Source: Monosporascus cannonballus
Taxonomy: Eukaryota; Ascomycota; Sordariomycetes; Xylariales
Assembly (NCBI GenBank): GCA_004154925.1
Contig: QJNS01000301.1
Location: 9,277 to 73,276 of the forward strand
Length of the DNA: 64,000 nt
Direction of reading: 5' to 3'
Every line of letters begins with the position of its first letter. The stretch's first letter is position 1. Positions 12,106 through 25,543 of the stretch are shown one piece after another. Position numbers and translations under genes: made by a program. Under the pieces are notes generated by a model that was not told where the DNA came from, did not search any database, and worked only from the letters and a program-made list of their open reading frames with translations.

Positions 12106-12662
12106 GATGGCTTATGAGATATTGTTAAATATGATGGGTTTTGGTGCAGCTTGTTAGGAGTTGCTAGACTTTTATCCCCCCATTTTTTTTCTTTTTACCC
12201 TACTTGGTTAAAAGCAATAGGCCACTAATTGGAATGTTCGAGAGCTTATGAATACATCTTTAGCTATCAAAACCGATTCAGTAACGATCAGAATGGTCGC
12301 ACAGGGTCTGGATGCTGGCCCTATGGCCGATTCCCTCGCTACTTCGGTAGTACGACGGGATTAAACGAATTCCGGAATGCGATCCGTGTCAGGGGTTTAG
12401 GGACTTGGCGAAGTTCACTCAGGCTACAGTTTTCACGGACTTTCTGAATGCTTAAGCATTGATGGCAGGAAAAGGAAGCAAGCACTGACTGTAAGATTAG
12501 CTACCCTCAATATTTCTCATGTCTATCCTAACGCGAAAGATTCCGTATTCGTTCTACCGAGTGGGTGGTGACGAGTGGGATAGGATGCTACGACTGAGAT
12601 GGTCAAGCATGTTGCTTATCATTTTACATATGTAGCTCTAGGCTCCAGTTATATCACCGCTG

Positions 12663-12735
12663 GGGTCCGGCGGGATTCAAACCCGAAGGCGCAATCCCGC
12701 CGCACTTATACACTGCCTACCTCTCTCCGGACCCC
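12663..12735 (-). other. tRNA-like nested inverted repeat
   Basis: On the minus strand a 72-nt unit begins GGGTCCG and ends CGGACCC, a perfect seven-pair acceptor-like stem. It has a T-loop-like element (GGGTTTGAATCCC) at the canonical distance from the 3' end. However, position 8 is not T, and no regular D-arm or anticodon arm folds. A second inverted repeat, GGCGGGATT / AATCCCGCC, uses the same bases. It is either a decayed tRNA, a tRNA-derived element or a coincidental hairpin. Confidence 0.35.
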
Positions 12736-12938
12736 CTAAGTTGGTAGGTACGTAGACGCCCCAAGAGTCTTGCTACTCGGTGCTCTGTCGATAGTAGTAT
12801 ATATCCGTCCCCGACGAGAATCCGCCGTTACTGCCGGTCGGCATCTAGCTGTGTTACTAATCCGCACCTGCGTCAACAACACACACTCTCTCTATCTTAA
12901 CCCCGGTGAAGAGGAGTGCAAGAAGCCCGTCCGCATAT

Positions 12939-15809
12939 ATGGACACATCACAATCACAACTAACACTGCTCTCCGCCGCTGCCAACAACAACGAAATTCA
13001 ATGCCAGACCCAGGGACCGACACCAACCCATCAACGGCGGCAAAGGACCTCGGCCCCCTACGGCCACGCCTGCGCCGGCTGCGCTAGGGCCAAATGCAAG
13101 TGCATTATCAGCAGCCGCGGCGCCGCCTGCGAGCGCTGCCGTCGCCTAGGCCGGGCCTGCGTGCCGTCCGCGACGGTGCGGAAGCGGAGCACTGCCGCCT
13201 CCAGACGGGCCGCGGCTAGGGATGATAGGGGCGGCGGCAGTGGCAGTAGCGATAACGGCAACGGCAATTCTAGCAGCGGGAGGGCGGCGCGGCTCGAGGA
13301 GAAGCTCGATGACCTCGTCACACTGCTGCGTTCGCAAGCCTCTACTTCTGCGGTTGGTGCTGGTGGTGTTGTTGGTGTTAGTGGTGTTGCCGCGGCGCAT
13401 GCGGTCACAGCCGCTGGCCCCCAGCAGGCACCGACGCCCGGGAGCACCGGGGGCGACCATCCCCGGCTGGGAGTCGGGGACGTGTTCCCATCCGCGCAGC
13501 TGGTGGGTCCGGCGGTCGCCAACCAGGTAGCGGTCCCCACGTGCAATCAGCATCTAGATCCCGGTCGGACGTTCGTCGTCCCGGACCACCTCGGGCCCCG
13601 GCAGAGTGCCGAGGAGTCCCTGCGAATATTTCGGGAGAATCACCTGAGGTTCTTCCCGTTCGTATATATACCGCCGGAGACGACGTGTGTTTACCCCTTT
13701 TCCTTCGCGTCCTGTCCCGTCCACCGTTCATTCCGGCCGTATCGTATATTTATCCTGGGAATTCTAACGTGCTGCCGCCGCCGTTAGGGCCAATGATCTA
13801 CAGCGGGAACGCCCGTTCCTGTGGCTCAACATCAGGGCTCTGACTTGCAAGTCGTCGGCGCAGCAGCACGCATTCGGCAACAGGATACGAGAGATCGTAG
13901 GCCGGAAGGTGCTCGGTGGGTCGGAACGTTCAATGGATTTATTACTCGGGCTACTCGGGTATCTCGGTTGGTACGTTTGGGGTCGTCTGGGACCACCTAC
14001 AGATTCTTTCCCCGCCCCTTTCCTTTTCAATGAATGCTTTTAATAATACATGTTTTAACTCGAAATCCGTCAGGGGAATAACCCAGATCACAGGGAACTT
14101 CTTCCTTGCCGTTTTCGCGGGCGTGGCCGCCGCCATGGTCTCGGACATGCGGCTTGACACACCCACGCACTTCAACCCGTACAAGGAGCTGAGCGCGTTC
14201 AAGCCCTACCGCTTTCGCTACCCCCCACCGTCGTACTCCCCGCATCGCACGAACGAGCAGCGCAGGGCTGCGCTGGCGTGCTGGGTCATCGGCACCAAGT
14301 AAGTAACAAGACGCACCAACCGAGATTCCCGCGGCTTTTTTGACGGGTACGTCTAGCAATTTTTACATCTTCAAATCCCAGCACATGCGCTGGACACCGC
14401 ACATGGAGGAGTCTCTGCAGAAGCTGGCGGACGAGCCCGACTGGGTCGGCGACCAGGTCCTCGTGGTTCTCGTCAGGGTCTTCAGGATCCTCGAGGAACT
14501 CTCGCACATCCGCTGGTCGGCCTTCGAGGTTGGCGACCACGCCGCGGCGACGAGGCCGACGCCCGTGTACTACGTCAAGGCGCTGCGGGCGAACCTCGAG
14601 AGTATCAGACGGGACCTCCCAACGGAGCTGGTGGAGAATAGTAAGTTCTCTCTTTTCCAGATCGTGGCCTCTCGTAATTTGTCCGAAAGCCCCGAATCGT
14701 GGATCGGGAATCTGGTCATCTATACTGATGTGGCGGAACCACAGGGGTCATCCTCACTCATCTCTACTCGGTCGAGGCACAGATAAACGAACTCGGCCTG
14801 CGGAGCCCGGCCCCGTCCTCGTTGCCCGTGTCCATGGACTTCGTTCGTACGGAGTGCTTCGAAGGGTTCCTGCGGGCCACCAAGCTGTGGCTGGAGAAGT
14901 ACTTCTCGTTTGAACCGACCGAGTACATCGGTTTCACGATATCGGTAAGTAATCGTGGTCTAATATTAATACATAGAACAACCTTCATGATAGCAGATAC
15001 GCGTTCTTAACCGGATTGACTTACACATGTCTCCCTCACTCTGCCTGCACATATCCATCTACCGGTCAATAGAACTCCTTCCCCACCTGCCGCCCCACAC
15101 CCCTCTCCCATCAATTCTACCCGCTGACAGCCGCGATCCGTCACAGATGTTCCTCTTCTTCTCTCGCCTGACGCAGATCCTGTACCGCCTGTCCCTCACG
15201 GACGACCCGGCCTGGGACCGCGCCGCCGTGCGCCACGCGGTCGACCTGATCGCGACGCTCGAGACGGGCGCCTCGCGCTTCGCGAGCGTGGCGCACGCCG
15301 CCGGCTTCGAGGGCGACGGGTCCGACGGTGGCGACACCTTCACCAGGGCTGCGCACACCCTACAAGTGAGCATCCGGAACCCCTCCTTCCTCTTTCCCCC
15401 CTTTGAGGCGTGTTATAAGAGCGTCCTCCCTTGGTCTTTGATGACGTCGGACCGGTTTTCTTTTCTTCGGCTGCGGGCGTTACGGAACTTTTATGACATA
15501 TGCCGATGTCTAGAACTACAGCCTTTGCTAACTCCGGACCGCCCGCGGTAGGCTACGATACCGAACTGGAGAGCCAAGCCCGAGCAGGCCGGCGCTATCC
15601 CCACCACCGCACCCGCGGCCGGTGGCAAGGCTGGCATCGCCGGTGCGGGGGAAACCGACCTAGCTGCTGGCGCTACTACGGCACACGAAAGCCAGCTCGG
15701 GTCGTCGTCGTCGGTGGATCGAATGGAGGAGTTCATGATGATGGACTTCGCGGATGATCCCTGGATCACCGAGTTCTTCACTCCCTTGTGGGACAGCCCG
15801 TGGCGTTAG
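12939..15809 (+). CDS. Zn2Cys6 (C6) fungal transcription factor
   Basis: Seven exons give 704 residues: 12939-13684, 13788-13970, 14074-14298, 14357-14640, 14745-14944, 15147-15365 and 15552-15809. All introns are GT-AG (58-202 nt), and the joined frame is open throughout. The N-terminus carries the binuclear zinc cluster: Cys45-x2-Cys48-x6-Cys55-x8-Cys64-x2-Cys67-x6-Cys74. A Ser/Gly/Asn-rich linker and a short heptad region (RLEEKLDDLVTLL) at about 116-132 follow, suited to dimerisation. Residues of about 215-600 resemble the fungal-specific middle homology region (FFPFVYIPPET, then ERPFLWLNIRALTCKSSAQQ). The C-terminus is acidic-aromatic (MMMDFADDPW), a possible activation patch. The frame starts before the ATG, but MDTSQSQ is the first Met. 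Such proteins bind CGG-containing sites in the nucleus; the target pathway is unknown. The gene ends about 420 bp before the transposon island. Exact borders of the 202-nt fifth intron are the least certain. Confidence 0.85.
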
Positions 15810-16224
15810 GCAATGATGAACGGGGCGGCTGCCGATCTGGCTGGGGTTGGTGGAGCTCAGGTATCAACGGAGATATATATTTATAATACTTATGGTACGT
15901 ATTAAGATGCACGGGTAGTAGACATCTGTAGGAAGGAATCGGGGCTCCGTAGTTGAGCCTGTAAGGACAGCGAATGCACCCCAGGTCCAAGTTCCGAGTC
16001 TTCACGTCCATACACGCATACGAAGAATATGTCATGAGTAAAGAATTGCAGATTATTGTCTACGCCATGGCGGCAACGCTGGAATGGCTTCGGATTCAAG
16101 TCCAAGCCCATCGTACAGTTGATACTAATAACCTCCCTGCCGGTCTAAGCGCTACGGTAGGTGGGTATTAAACAAAGTAGCATAAACTGTACTGTGTAGG
16201 ATCTGGAGGGGTCGGTGGAGACCC
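15810..16224. other. Spacer between TF gene and transposon island
   Basis: GC-balanced sequence that should include the 3' UTR of the transcription factor. No gene is seen. It ends in a C-rich stretch with the 7-bp word CCCTCCT (16225-16231) that is repeated on the far side of the island. Confidence 0.55.
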
Positions 16225-16231
16225 CCCTCCT

Positions 16232-16244
16232 AGGGCGAGGGAAT
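16232..16244 (+). repeat. Left terminal inverted repeat of island
   Basis: AGGGCGAGGGAAT matches the right end at 11 of 13 positions, with transition differences only. Subterminal ACCCGTGG-like words follow within 100 bp. Confidence 0.55.
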
Positions 16245-16379
16245 ACCCACTCGTGCACTTTTACCCACGGACCCGTGGGGTCCCGTAGGTAATACGGAAT
16301 TTCCACGGGTCAGTCGTGGGAATTTCCAAAAATTCAAAAATAACCACGAGTTACCTATGAGAATTCCATATTACTTATC

Positions 16380-18081
16380 GGGTACTCGTAAGAATTTTTT
16401 TAAATATAAAAATATCTATAGGTTACTTATAGAAAATTTAATATTCGCACAAAATATTTAATTTAACTTAGAATGTAAAATATATATTAAATAATTTTAA
16501 AAGATTACGCCGTTATATTTATATAACAAATATTAAAAATTAATTTTATCAAAATATTTAATTTTATTTTAATTTTAACATTTTTATTTAACGGTTTTAT
16601 TTAAATCGAAGTTAATATTTATAATATATAAAAAACATTCTATATAAATATAATTAAAAATATTAATTTTTCTTTGAAAAACTTATATATTATACTTTAA
16701 ATATAACAAATAATTTTTCGAATAATTTATAAAGTTATTTATCCGATTAATTATTATTATTATTGCCTAAAATATTTAATAATATTTAAACGTAACTTTA
16801 TCGTATATTTTTAACCTTATAACTTCGTATAATATATTAAATATACGCGGGAAATAATTTCATAATAAATACATATTTAATATTATAACTGATAAAATAA
16901 TGCCTGAATTTATTATAAAAATGTTAAAAAATTATTTTAATTTAAAATATAGTAATTAATAAACTCGACAATTTTAAGTAAAAAAGCGCTAAAAAGTTTA
17001 CCGTATACTTAATACGTATTAATACGGATATTAAAAAATTAAATTATTTTATAATTATATAATTAATTAATTTTTTTGGAAATTTATTATATTAAGTTTT
17101 AACGTGATTAATTACGGCAATTTTTGTTTTTAATATACGATTTAACCTAATTTGGTATCGCGAAAATGAATAATACAATCAGGTTTTTTATTATATAATT
17201 AGGTACGAGAATTTTTTTATTTTAGAATATTACGAAAATCGTATCTGCTAAAATAATATAATAATTGGAATTTGTTAAAAATAAAAAATACTTAAAAAAG
17301 CCGTTAAAAATTAATCTTATAATTAATATATTTTACAAATTAAAATATATAAATTTAAATAAATAATCGAAACGATAATAATATTAATATAATTTATAAA
17401 ATATATAATTTAAAATAAAGATTTAATTTATTTATTAAGTATAAAAAAGTTAAAATATTATGAAAAAAAATAAACTAAAATGGTAAAATAATTAATATTT
17501 ATAAAACGAAAAATAAAAATTATATTATTAATATTTTGAGCTTTAATAGAGATATTTAAAATATTTACGTTTATAAATATTTGTTATAAAAATAATATAA
17601 TATTTAAACGCACGCAAAATTGATATAAAATATTTGTAATATATTTAATAATATAATTAAAACTTTATACGGGTCAATAAATAGAATTTCGACTATTAGG
17701 TTAATTTTAATCTTATATAAAGGAATATTAGATAAAAATCTTTTATTTGCAAAAATGAGCCGTTATTTTAAATAAATAAAAAATAATAAAATTATGTTAA
17801 TATATAAATATTAGGAAATAATTAAGTAATAATTAAAAAGTTACATAATATATTAAAATTTTATATTTATTAATTTAATATATTTTAAAGCCGTTTTATA
17901 AAAGTATTTAATATGGTAATTTTTAAATATATATACTTTTCTTTTTTATGCAAAATATATCTTATAGATAATCATATAACAAAGCTTAATTATATTCTGG
18001 TTCTGTTTTTTTATAAATTAAAAATAATATTTTCTAATAATTAAAATATATTTTAATAACGTATATTATCCGTATGTTTAT
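16380..18081. other. AT-rich RIP-degraded DNA, unresolved
   Basis: Heavily AT-rich with stops in all frames. No conserved protein motif, LTR or inverted terminus could be recognised. It could be the decayed left part of the enclosing element. Confidence 0.6.
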
Positions 18082-18475
18082 TGTTACGACCCGACAGGCT
18101 CCGGTCTTAAGAAACGATCAGGCAGGGAGCATACGGGCCACCTTCCGAGTTACGTGACGGTGATTATTGCCAAGCCAGTAATTATTAATGATCAAAGGTA
18201 ATCTTAAGTAATTATGATTACCACCGACAACGTAATCACAAGTGATTAAATTAAAAAAGAAAAGAATATATACGCTTATTAATTCTATGATCTAAATAGC
18301 TTTAGCTTATAATAAACCACTTATTAATATTAATCGTTTGTAATAAGGCATTTCCGATATTAAAAGATATAATACATTATTATATTTATTGCTTAGATTT
18401 TCACGATATTTCTATTAATATAAACCCGTCGACTTAAGGTTTAATAATTGGTTAAATCGTTTAGCCGTTATACGT
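18082..18475 (+). repeat. 5' LTR of Ty3/gypsy element
   Basis: Begins TGTTACGACCCGACAGGCTC and runs about 390 bp. The copy at 24483 starts with the same 20 bases; the two then differ mainly by C/T and G/A. The similarity fades after TAGCCGTT, so the end is approximate. Confidence 0.8.
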
Positions 18476-21400
18476 TACAAGTTTTTGTTTAATAATATCG
18501 TTAAATTTTAAGCAATATTTAATATTGTTAAAATGTCGATTAATACTTAGAAAACTCTTATTTAATAGTTTTAGGCTTAAATTCGGGAACTAAAGAAAAA
18601 AGTTTAATAACTTAGGGTTACGTTACCTGTTTAACCTTTTCTTGTCCGTATAAAGCCTAAAAAGCCAGAACCTTACGATAAAAAAAGTAATTTTTAGACC
18701 TTCCTAATTTAGGCACGAATTTACTTTCGTTTTTTAGACCTTAATAATTTAGCGGATATGGTCCTAATAATAGGAATATGTTTAATAGGAAATGCGATTA
18801 ATTAATTTAAGCTTATTATAAGAAATTTTCTAAAAATAAAAAAAAACAAATAAGGAAAATTTTATTAATGAGATTTTTTTAACTTATACCAATTTCGAAA
18901 ATAAAGTACGCAATAATTTTGGTAATCCGGATAAAAAACGATTAACGGCTTAATGATTTTTATAATTCCGACAAAAAGAACTCGCGTCCAAGTACGCCGT
19001 AACCTTTAAAAATTTTACAATTAAGGCCGGATAAGGAAATAATAAAGTTAATATTTTTATCGACATACTTTATAAAAGGTTAAAAGATAATATAAAAAAT
19101 AAGATTATTCGGATCGAACAATTAATTGCTTTAAATTAATATATCGCAAAAGTAATTAAAATTAATAATTGATAATTTCAAAAATAACAGGGCAAAAAAG
19201 GATAATATGCTTTACGTTCGGAATATAAGTTTAACTAGGGGAAAAAAAAGATGCACCTTTTATTTTTTACGGAACGGCGTTAGGACTTATGGAATTCGGC
19301 GTTATTTATAAATAAAATTAAAGCTAGATTAAATGCTTTAATTATAGCAAAATAGGATATAAAGTTTATAAATATAAAAAACCTAAGAAATTACGATAAA
19401 ATAACTGGACCTCCGTACCGGAAAAATAACTTAGGAACAATTAAGGAAACGATAAAGTTATTAACATAATTTAAGCCAAATATATAATAAGCTTACAGCC
19501 AAAGGCCTAATAAGGATTATTACGATAAAAGATTTAACGAAAAATGCAAAAAGTTAAGAAGCTAATTTAATAAGTATTACGAATATAGCAAAAAGCGTTA
19601 TAAAGATAATTATACGAATACCGAGATTAAATAAAAGAACTTTGCTCCGGAATACCCGATTAATACGGTAAAATGCATGCTATACATTATCGACGACGAA
19701 AATATCCCGATTACGAAAAATGGAAATAATATATTTATATACGAATTACTTACATATATTACGAAGGATTTGACTTTTTAAACCGTACCGGGCATAATAA
19801 GAATAATAAGTAATAATATCGACAATTTCGAATTATAACACCAGAAAATATTTAATAATTGGCCGAAGCAAAAAGTTGGCTTAAAGAAAAATAATGCCTA
19901 TAAAAAACCCTTTTTGTTATAATAAATGGTATAATTATTAATTAGAAAAAAAGTTAATTTAACGTACGGTTAAAAAACATTATTAGAAAGTTATTACGGA
20001 TTTCCATTTTCAATTAGCATTTACTATAGATCTCCAGGAAAAAAAAGTTATTAAGAAAAAAATACGTTAATTTATAGGAAATCTTTAGAACGATAATTAA
20101 GATAACGTATAATAAGATATAATCGCAAATATAAAAAAATAATTTATTCAATAAGAAAAAGAATTATAAAAGAACTAAAAATAATTAATACGATTCGAAA
20201 AAACAGTACGCCGACAATAAAGACAAATATAATAACTAAATGCGCTAAACAAAAAAATATAAGTAAAGTTCGATAAATTCGAATAGGAATTAAAAAAAAA
20301 AGGTTACTTATAAAAAAGCCGCAGGATAACGAAATCCAAAGGGATTAAAAGGAATTTTTAAGAAAGGCTTTAAACACAACGATAAAAAACGTTAACGACT
20401 TTATTATTTTAGAAATACGAATTAAAATATATTGGTATATTGCAATAATAAACTGCAAAGCTTTAAGCAGGAATTACATTACACCAAATATGGTTAATAA
20501 ACTTAGATTATTATGGAGATATAAGTTAAAACCTTATATAGCGACAAATACCGAAAATTAGGAATTCGCTTACGATAACAGAAAAGTTATATGCGAAATT
20601 AATTATTTCGAGATTTTTATTAAAGGATAATATCAGATAATTAATTTCGATATCGTTTTATTCGGAAATTACGATATAATCTTAGGATTACTATGGATAT
20701 GCCAGTACGGAATTTTGATTAACGAAAAAACTGGCCAGGTAAAATTTACTTTATTTCTTATTAACAAACGAAAAAAAAATTAAGATCTTAATATTCGATC
20801 GATAATAACGACGAATATAGGCATAAGGATATAATAAATACTTTACTACTTAAAGGAACAAAATACAAAAAAAATAAGTATTAAAGAAAAATACGACATA
20901 TCGTTATTATTATTAAAGCAAAATTAAAATAATTAAATAACGATCTAAAGTAATAAAAACAATAACTTAAGGAATTAAAAGATTTGATTAATATATTATT
21001 ATAATATTATAAATACGAATAGTTTTTTTAAAAAGGAGCTTAATACAAAATTATTAGAATATAACGAATATGATTACGAAATAATCCTTAAAAAAGGATT
21101 TTCGATAAAGTTTTACCTTATTTATAATTTTAACGGAAATCAGTTATGTATTTTCAAAAAATACCTGGAAAATCGGCTATAAAAGGAATAAATTTAATTT
21201 TCGAAATTACTAGCAAAATATCTTATATTTTTCGTACTAAAAAAAATAAGAAATTACAACTTATAATTGATTATCGATAATTGAACGATATTATTATTAA
21301 GAATTAAACATTATTACCCCTGATTATAGAAATAAAAGATCGATTTTACGGAGTTAAATAATTTATAATATTTGATTTTAAAAATAGATATAACCTAATT

Positions 21401-24400
21401 AAAATAAAAAAACATAAATGGAAAATAACCTTTTAGACAAAATACGACTTATTTGAATATTGGGTTATATTAATAGGATTTACGAATATATTAATAACTT
21501 TTTAACGGATAATAAATTATGTATTACAAAAATATCTTAACGTTTTCGTTATTTACTATCTCGACGATATTTTTATTTTTTTGGAAATAAAAAAAATATA
21601 CGTAAGATACGTTCATAAGGTTTTTTATGCTTTATAAGACGCAAAGTTATTTGTTAACGCAAAGAAAAATCAATTCCATATACAGAAAGTAAAATATCTG
21701 GGACATATTATTACCCCAAGATATATTAGAATAAATCCCCAAAAAATTGCTGCAGTTATAAAATAACAGACGCCAATTACGGTTAAGGAGGTATAGGTAT
21801 TCCTTAAATTCGCCAATTACTATAGGAAGTTTATTCGAAACTTTAGCAGAATTGTTATACCCCTGACAAACTTTACGAAAAAGGAAAAAGAATTCAAATA
21901 AATACCAGATACGGAAAAAGTATTTCAGGATATTAAGGATATAATTATTAATAAGCTAATATTAATTATATACGATTTAAACTATTTCGTTAAACTAAAA
22001 ACCGATATTTCGGATTACGTATTAGGCGTAATAATCGGATAACAAGATAATTAAGGTAAATTACACCTTATTATATTTTTTTCGTACAAATTAAAAGAAG
22101 CCAAATTTAATTACGGTATTCCAGATAAGGAATTTATGGTTATTATTATGGTATTTCGAAAGTTTAAATACTTTTTAAAGGGAAATTTGCACCAGGTTAA
22201 GGTTTATACGGATTATTAAAATCTTATTTAATTTACCATAATTAAAAGGCTTATAAAACGATAATTAAAATACGTAAAAAAATTGACAAACTTCGATTTC
22301 GTTATTATTTATAAAAAAAGATTAGAGAACGATAAAGCAAACGTTTAAGCAGGCAACTAAATCTTAAAAAGAAATTAATTAAAATTAGCCATATAATTTT
22401 TAATATTATTACAAAAGGATATTTATGCTTACGACAAATTACGATAATTCGGGCAATACTCAGTAACATGTATTAGAAAATTTAATAGTATAACGATAAT
22501 TTTCCAAAAGACTAAAAAATAAATAAGATATAAATTCCAGAAAAATACCAAAAGGATTTAGTACGAAAAATATACGAATATTAGTTATATAGATATCTAA
22601 GGATCTATAAAACCTTAAAACAATTTTAACGCATATATTTTTTTAAAAAATAAAATTAACGGTACAAAAAATTATACGGCAATGCGATATTTGCGCCAAA
22701 GTAAAAGTTCGACGATATAAGCTATATAGAAAATTATAGTTATTATTAATTATAAAACGATTATGGTATTTAATTATATTCGATTTTATTACTAAACTTT
22801 TTATATCAAAAAATTTAATTATAAGAATATATTACGATAGCATTTTCGTAATCGTCGACCGATTTACGAAATTTTTTTATTTCCTACCATATTATAAGGA
22901 TATAAACGCTAAATAACTGGCATATATTTTCTTTAAGCATATTTGTAACATATACGGATTATTAATAAGAATTATATTAAATAAAGGATTAATATTTGTA
23001 TTTAAGTTTTAATAAGGTCTAATAATATAAATCGGCTTAAATTATAAGTTATTTAACGTTTTTAAACCTTAAACGAATAAATAAACGAAACGAATAAATT
23101 AAACTTTAAAAATTTACTTATGATATTATATTAACTATAAGCAAAATAATTAGGTTAAGAAATTATTAATCGTATTTTTAATTTATAATATTAGTTATTA
23201 TAAAAACATTAAAATAATATTTACGAACGCAAATTTTGGTTTTATTCCAGAAATTTATAAAAAAGTACGTAATAACGGTTTAATTAATATCAAAGCAACT
23301 TTTGCGTTAAAATAATTACGATAGATATATTAAGAAATAAAAATAAAACTGGAATTCGTACGGAATTAAATAAATAAGTATTATAATTAGAAAAAATTAA
23401 AAAAATTAATTTTCGAAAAGGGGAAAATGGTTTTTTTCGTTATCAAAAACATTTAAATAAAGCAACCTAGCAAAAAACTCGATTTCAAATATATCGATTT
23501 ATATAAAATCGCTAAAAAAACCTTAAAAAATAAGTATTAATTAGAATTTTTACTAAAAGTTAAATTTTATTTAATTTTTCATATTTTCTTATTCGAATTA
23601 ATAATAGATATAATTAAAGTATATACGGTATAATACGATATGGAAATAAAAGATAAATAGATATACGAGGTAAGAAAAATTCTCGATATGCGAAAATAAA
23701 ACGGATTTACCTAGTACCTAATTAAATAGAAAAAATACCCAGATTCCGAAAATACCTAGGAACCCGTTAAGAACCTTATTGGCGCCTAGCGCCTGCTGAA
23801 AAATTTTTTACCAATAATAATAGGCGCGTCCTAATTAACGGCCGATCAGTTGGTAGTCGGGATATCGGGCCAATTAGCCGCGATATACGTTAACGTGGTA
23901 GCTGTAACGGCAGTTTTTAACTGTTTTTATTTTCGACGTTTTTATTCCTTTAGTTCGTTTAACGATTGGAACTTACGTTATATTATGGTAACGTTTTTCG
24001 AACGAACTAGCGTTTTTTGTTTACGTAAATAAATAAGACGAAAAAAAGTTTCCTTTATTTTTTTTTAATATTTACGTTAAGCTTCGAAATAAAGCCGTAA
24101 AAACTTTAGTAATCGTTTTTCGGCAAGCGTTTTTTCGTATTCCAAATGCTAATACTTACGACGAATATTTTGTAAGGAAAAAATGGGTACGCCGGTACCA
24201 TTATAAGATCGACCTCGATTAATATATTCCCTCTACCTTAAAACGTTTTTTATTATTTTATACTTTATGTTTTTCGAGAAATAATAAAAATATAACATAA
24301 TTTCGTAACCAAATTCGTTAAAGGCTTTTATAAGATTAGTACGACGAACGGTAAAAAAATAGAAAATACGACGAATTTTAGAAATATAAAACGATATAAT

Positions 24401-24482
24401 TAAGAACAAAAAAAGATATTTACTAAACGAAGAAAAAGAAAAAAAAAATCTTAAGGGCAAGATTTTGGGAAAGGGGAGATCG

Positions 24483-24875
24483 TGTTACGACCCGACAGGC
24501 TCCGGTTTTAAGAAACGGTTAGGCAGGGAGCATACGGGCCACTTCTCGGGTTATGTAACGGTGATTATTGTTAAGCCAGTGATTATTAGTAATTAAAGAT
24601 AATCCTAAGTGATTATGATTACTATCGACGGCATGATTACAAGTGATCAAACCAAGAAAAAAAAAGATATATACGTTTATTAATTTTATAATCTAAATAG
24701 TTTTAGCTTGTAACAAACTATTTATCAATATTAATCGTTTGCAATAAGGTATTTCCGGTATTAAGAAATATGATACGTTATTGTATTTATTGCTTAGATT
24801 CTCACGATATTTCTGCCAACATAAACCCGTCGATTTAAGGTTTAATAGTTGGTTAAACCGCCTAGCCGTTTTATT
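24483..24875 (+). repeat. 3' LTR of Ty3/gypsy element
   Basis: Second copy of the LTR beginning TGTTACGACCCGACAGGCTC, about 6.4 kb after the first. It retains slightly more G and C than the 5' copy. The precise end is uncertain. Confidence 0.8.
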
Positions 24876-24889
24876 TATTTATAACGTAA

Positions 24890-25541
24890 TAAGTTTTATT
24901 AATATTATTGTCGCTATCGTAATAATCGGAATATTTATTATCCAACTTAATAATATTATTTTGCAGTTATTTATTTAATTTCGATTTATTAAAAATATTC
25001 TCCTTACGCGTAATTAATTTTGTCAACGTATAATTAAAATAATCGCAAAATAATACATATTATTAATTCTTTAGTAATTATAAAATAATGTATATTTATA
25101 ATTTTAATTTTACGAAATTTATATTAGGATTTTACGATATTTATATTAAGATTTTACGATATTTAATTTGCAAATTTACGTTTGATAATTTGTTTAATTT
25201 TATATCGAATCTTTTTAATATTATATTAGGCCGGTAAAAGTTTTATAAGGTGTTTAAAGGCTTTTTTTGTATAAGGGTTTTAAAATAATAATTTGTCGTT
25301 TTTATAACGTTTTTATTTAGATACTATAATTGGAAACTGGCTAAAAAAATCTAAAAATAATTATTTAATAATTGCTTTAAGCGTTATATAATTATATATA
25401 ATAAAAACAAATTTTTGAAAAATTTAATATAATTATATTTAATTAATATATAAAATTAAAAAAATAAATAAAAATAAAATAATAAACATTTTTGAAATAA
25501 GTAGAAAACTTCAAAGTAAGTACTTAATTTTTTTTAATATA
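24890..25541. other. AT-rich DNA between gypsy and mariner elements
   Basis: Strongly AT-rich, with no recognisable protein motif or termini. A short tandem-like word (TTTACGATATTTA) recurs near 25130-25165. Confidence 0.55.
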
Positions 25542-25543
25542 TA

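Larger units (their letters stand above)
11305..12938. other. Spacer with 3' UTR, AT-rich island and TF promoter
   Basis: The first several hundred bases should be the 3' UTR of the AcrB gene. About 11765-12105 is sharply AT-rich, unlike both flanks, and resembles RIP-degraded DNA. 12663-12735 holds a tRNA-like inverted repeat. The CT-rich stretch around 12880-12900 lies just upstream of the transcription factor start. No protein-coding gene is evident. Confidence 0.6.
18082..24880 (+). mobile_element. RIP-degraded Ty3/gypsy LTR retrotransposon
   Basis: Two direct LTR copies bound an internal region in the order expected for Ty3/gypsy. A protease/RT-junction motif YDIILGLLW lies near 20664-20690. 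Reverse transcriptase shows FFVLKK and DYR at about 21210-21280, and the catalytic YLDD at 21557-21568. RNase H shows TDISDYVLG at about 21991-22020. The integrase zinc-binding CDIC lies near 22690 and the integrase core VIVDRFTKF near 22850. RT preceding RNase H and then integrase distinguishes gypsy from copia. Every domain is broken by stop codons, mostly TAA/TAG from C-to-T and G-to-A changes, so the element is dead. Gag should lie at about 18.6-20.4 kb but is only vaguely recognisable. The 3' LTR end and target duplication could not be fixed. Confidence 0.85.

Noticed and set aside
12939..15809. Biosynthetic gene cluster around the Zn2Cys6 regulator
   Set aside because: No synthase, transporter or tailoring enzyme lies nearby; the only reductase is a pseudogene 10 kb away.
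18082..24880. Integrated virus
   Set aside because: Domain order and LTRs are those of an ordinary fungal Ty3/gypsy retrotransposon; no envelope-like frame seen.
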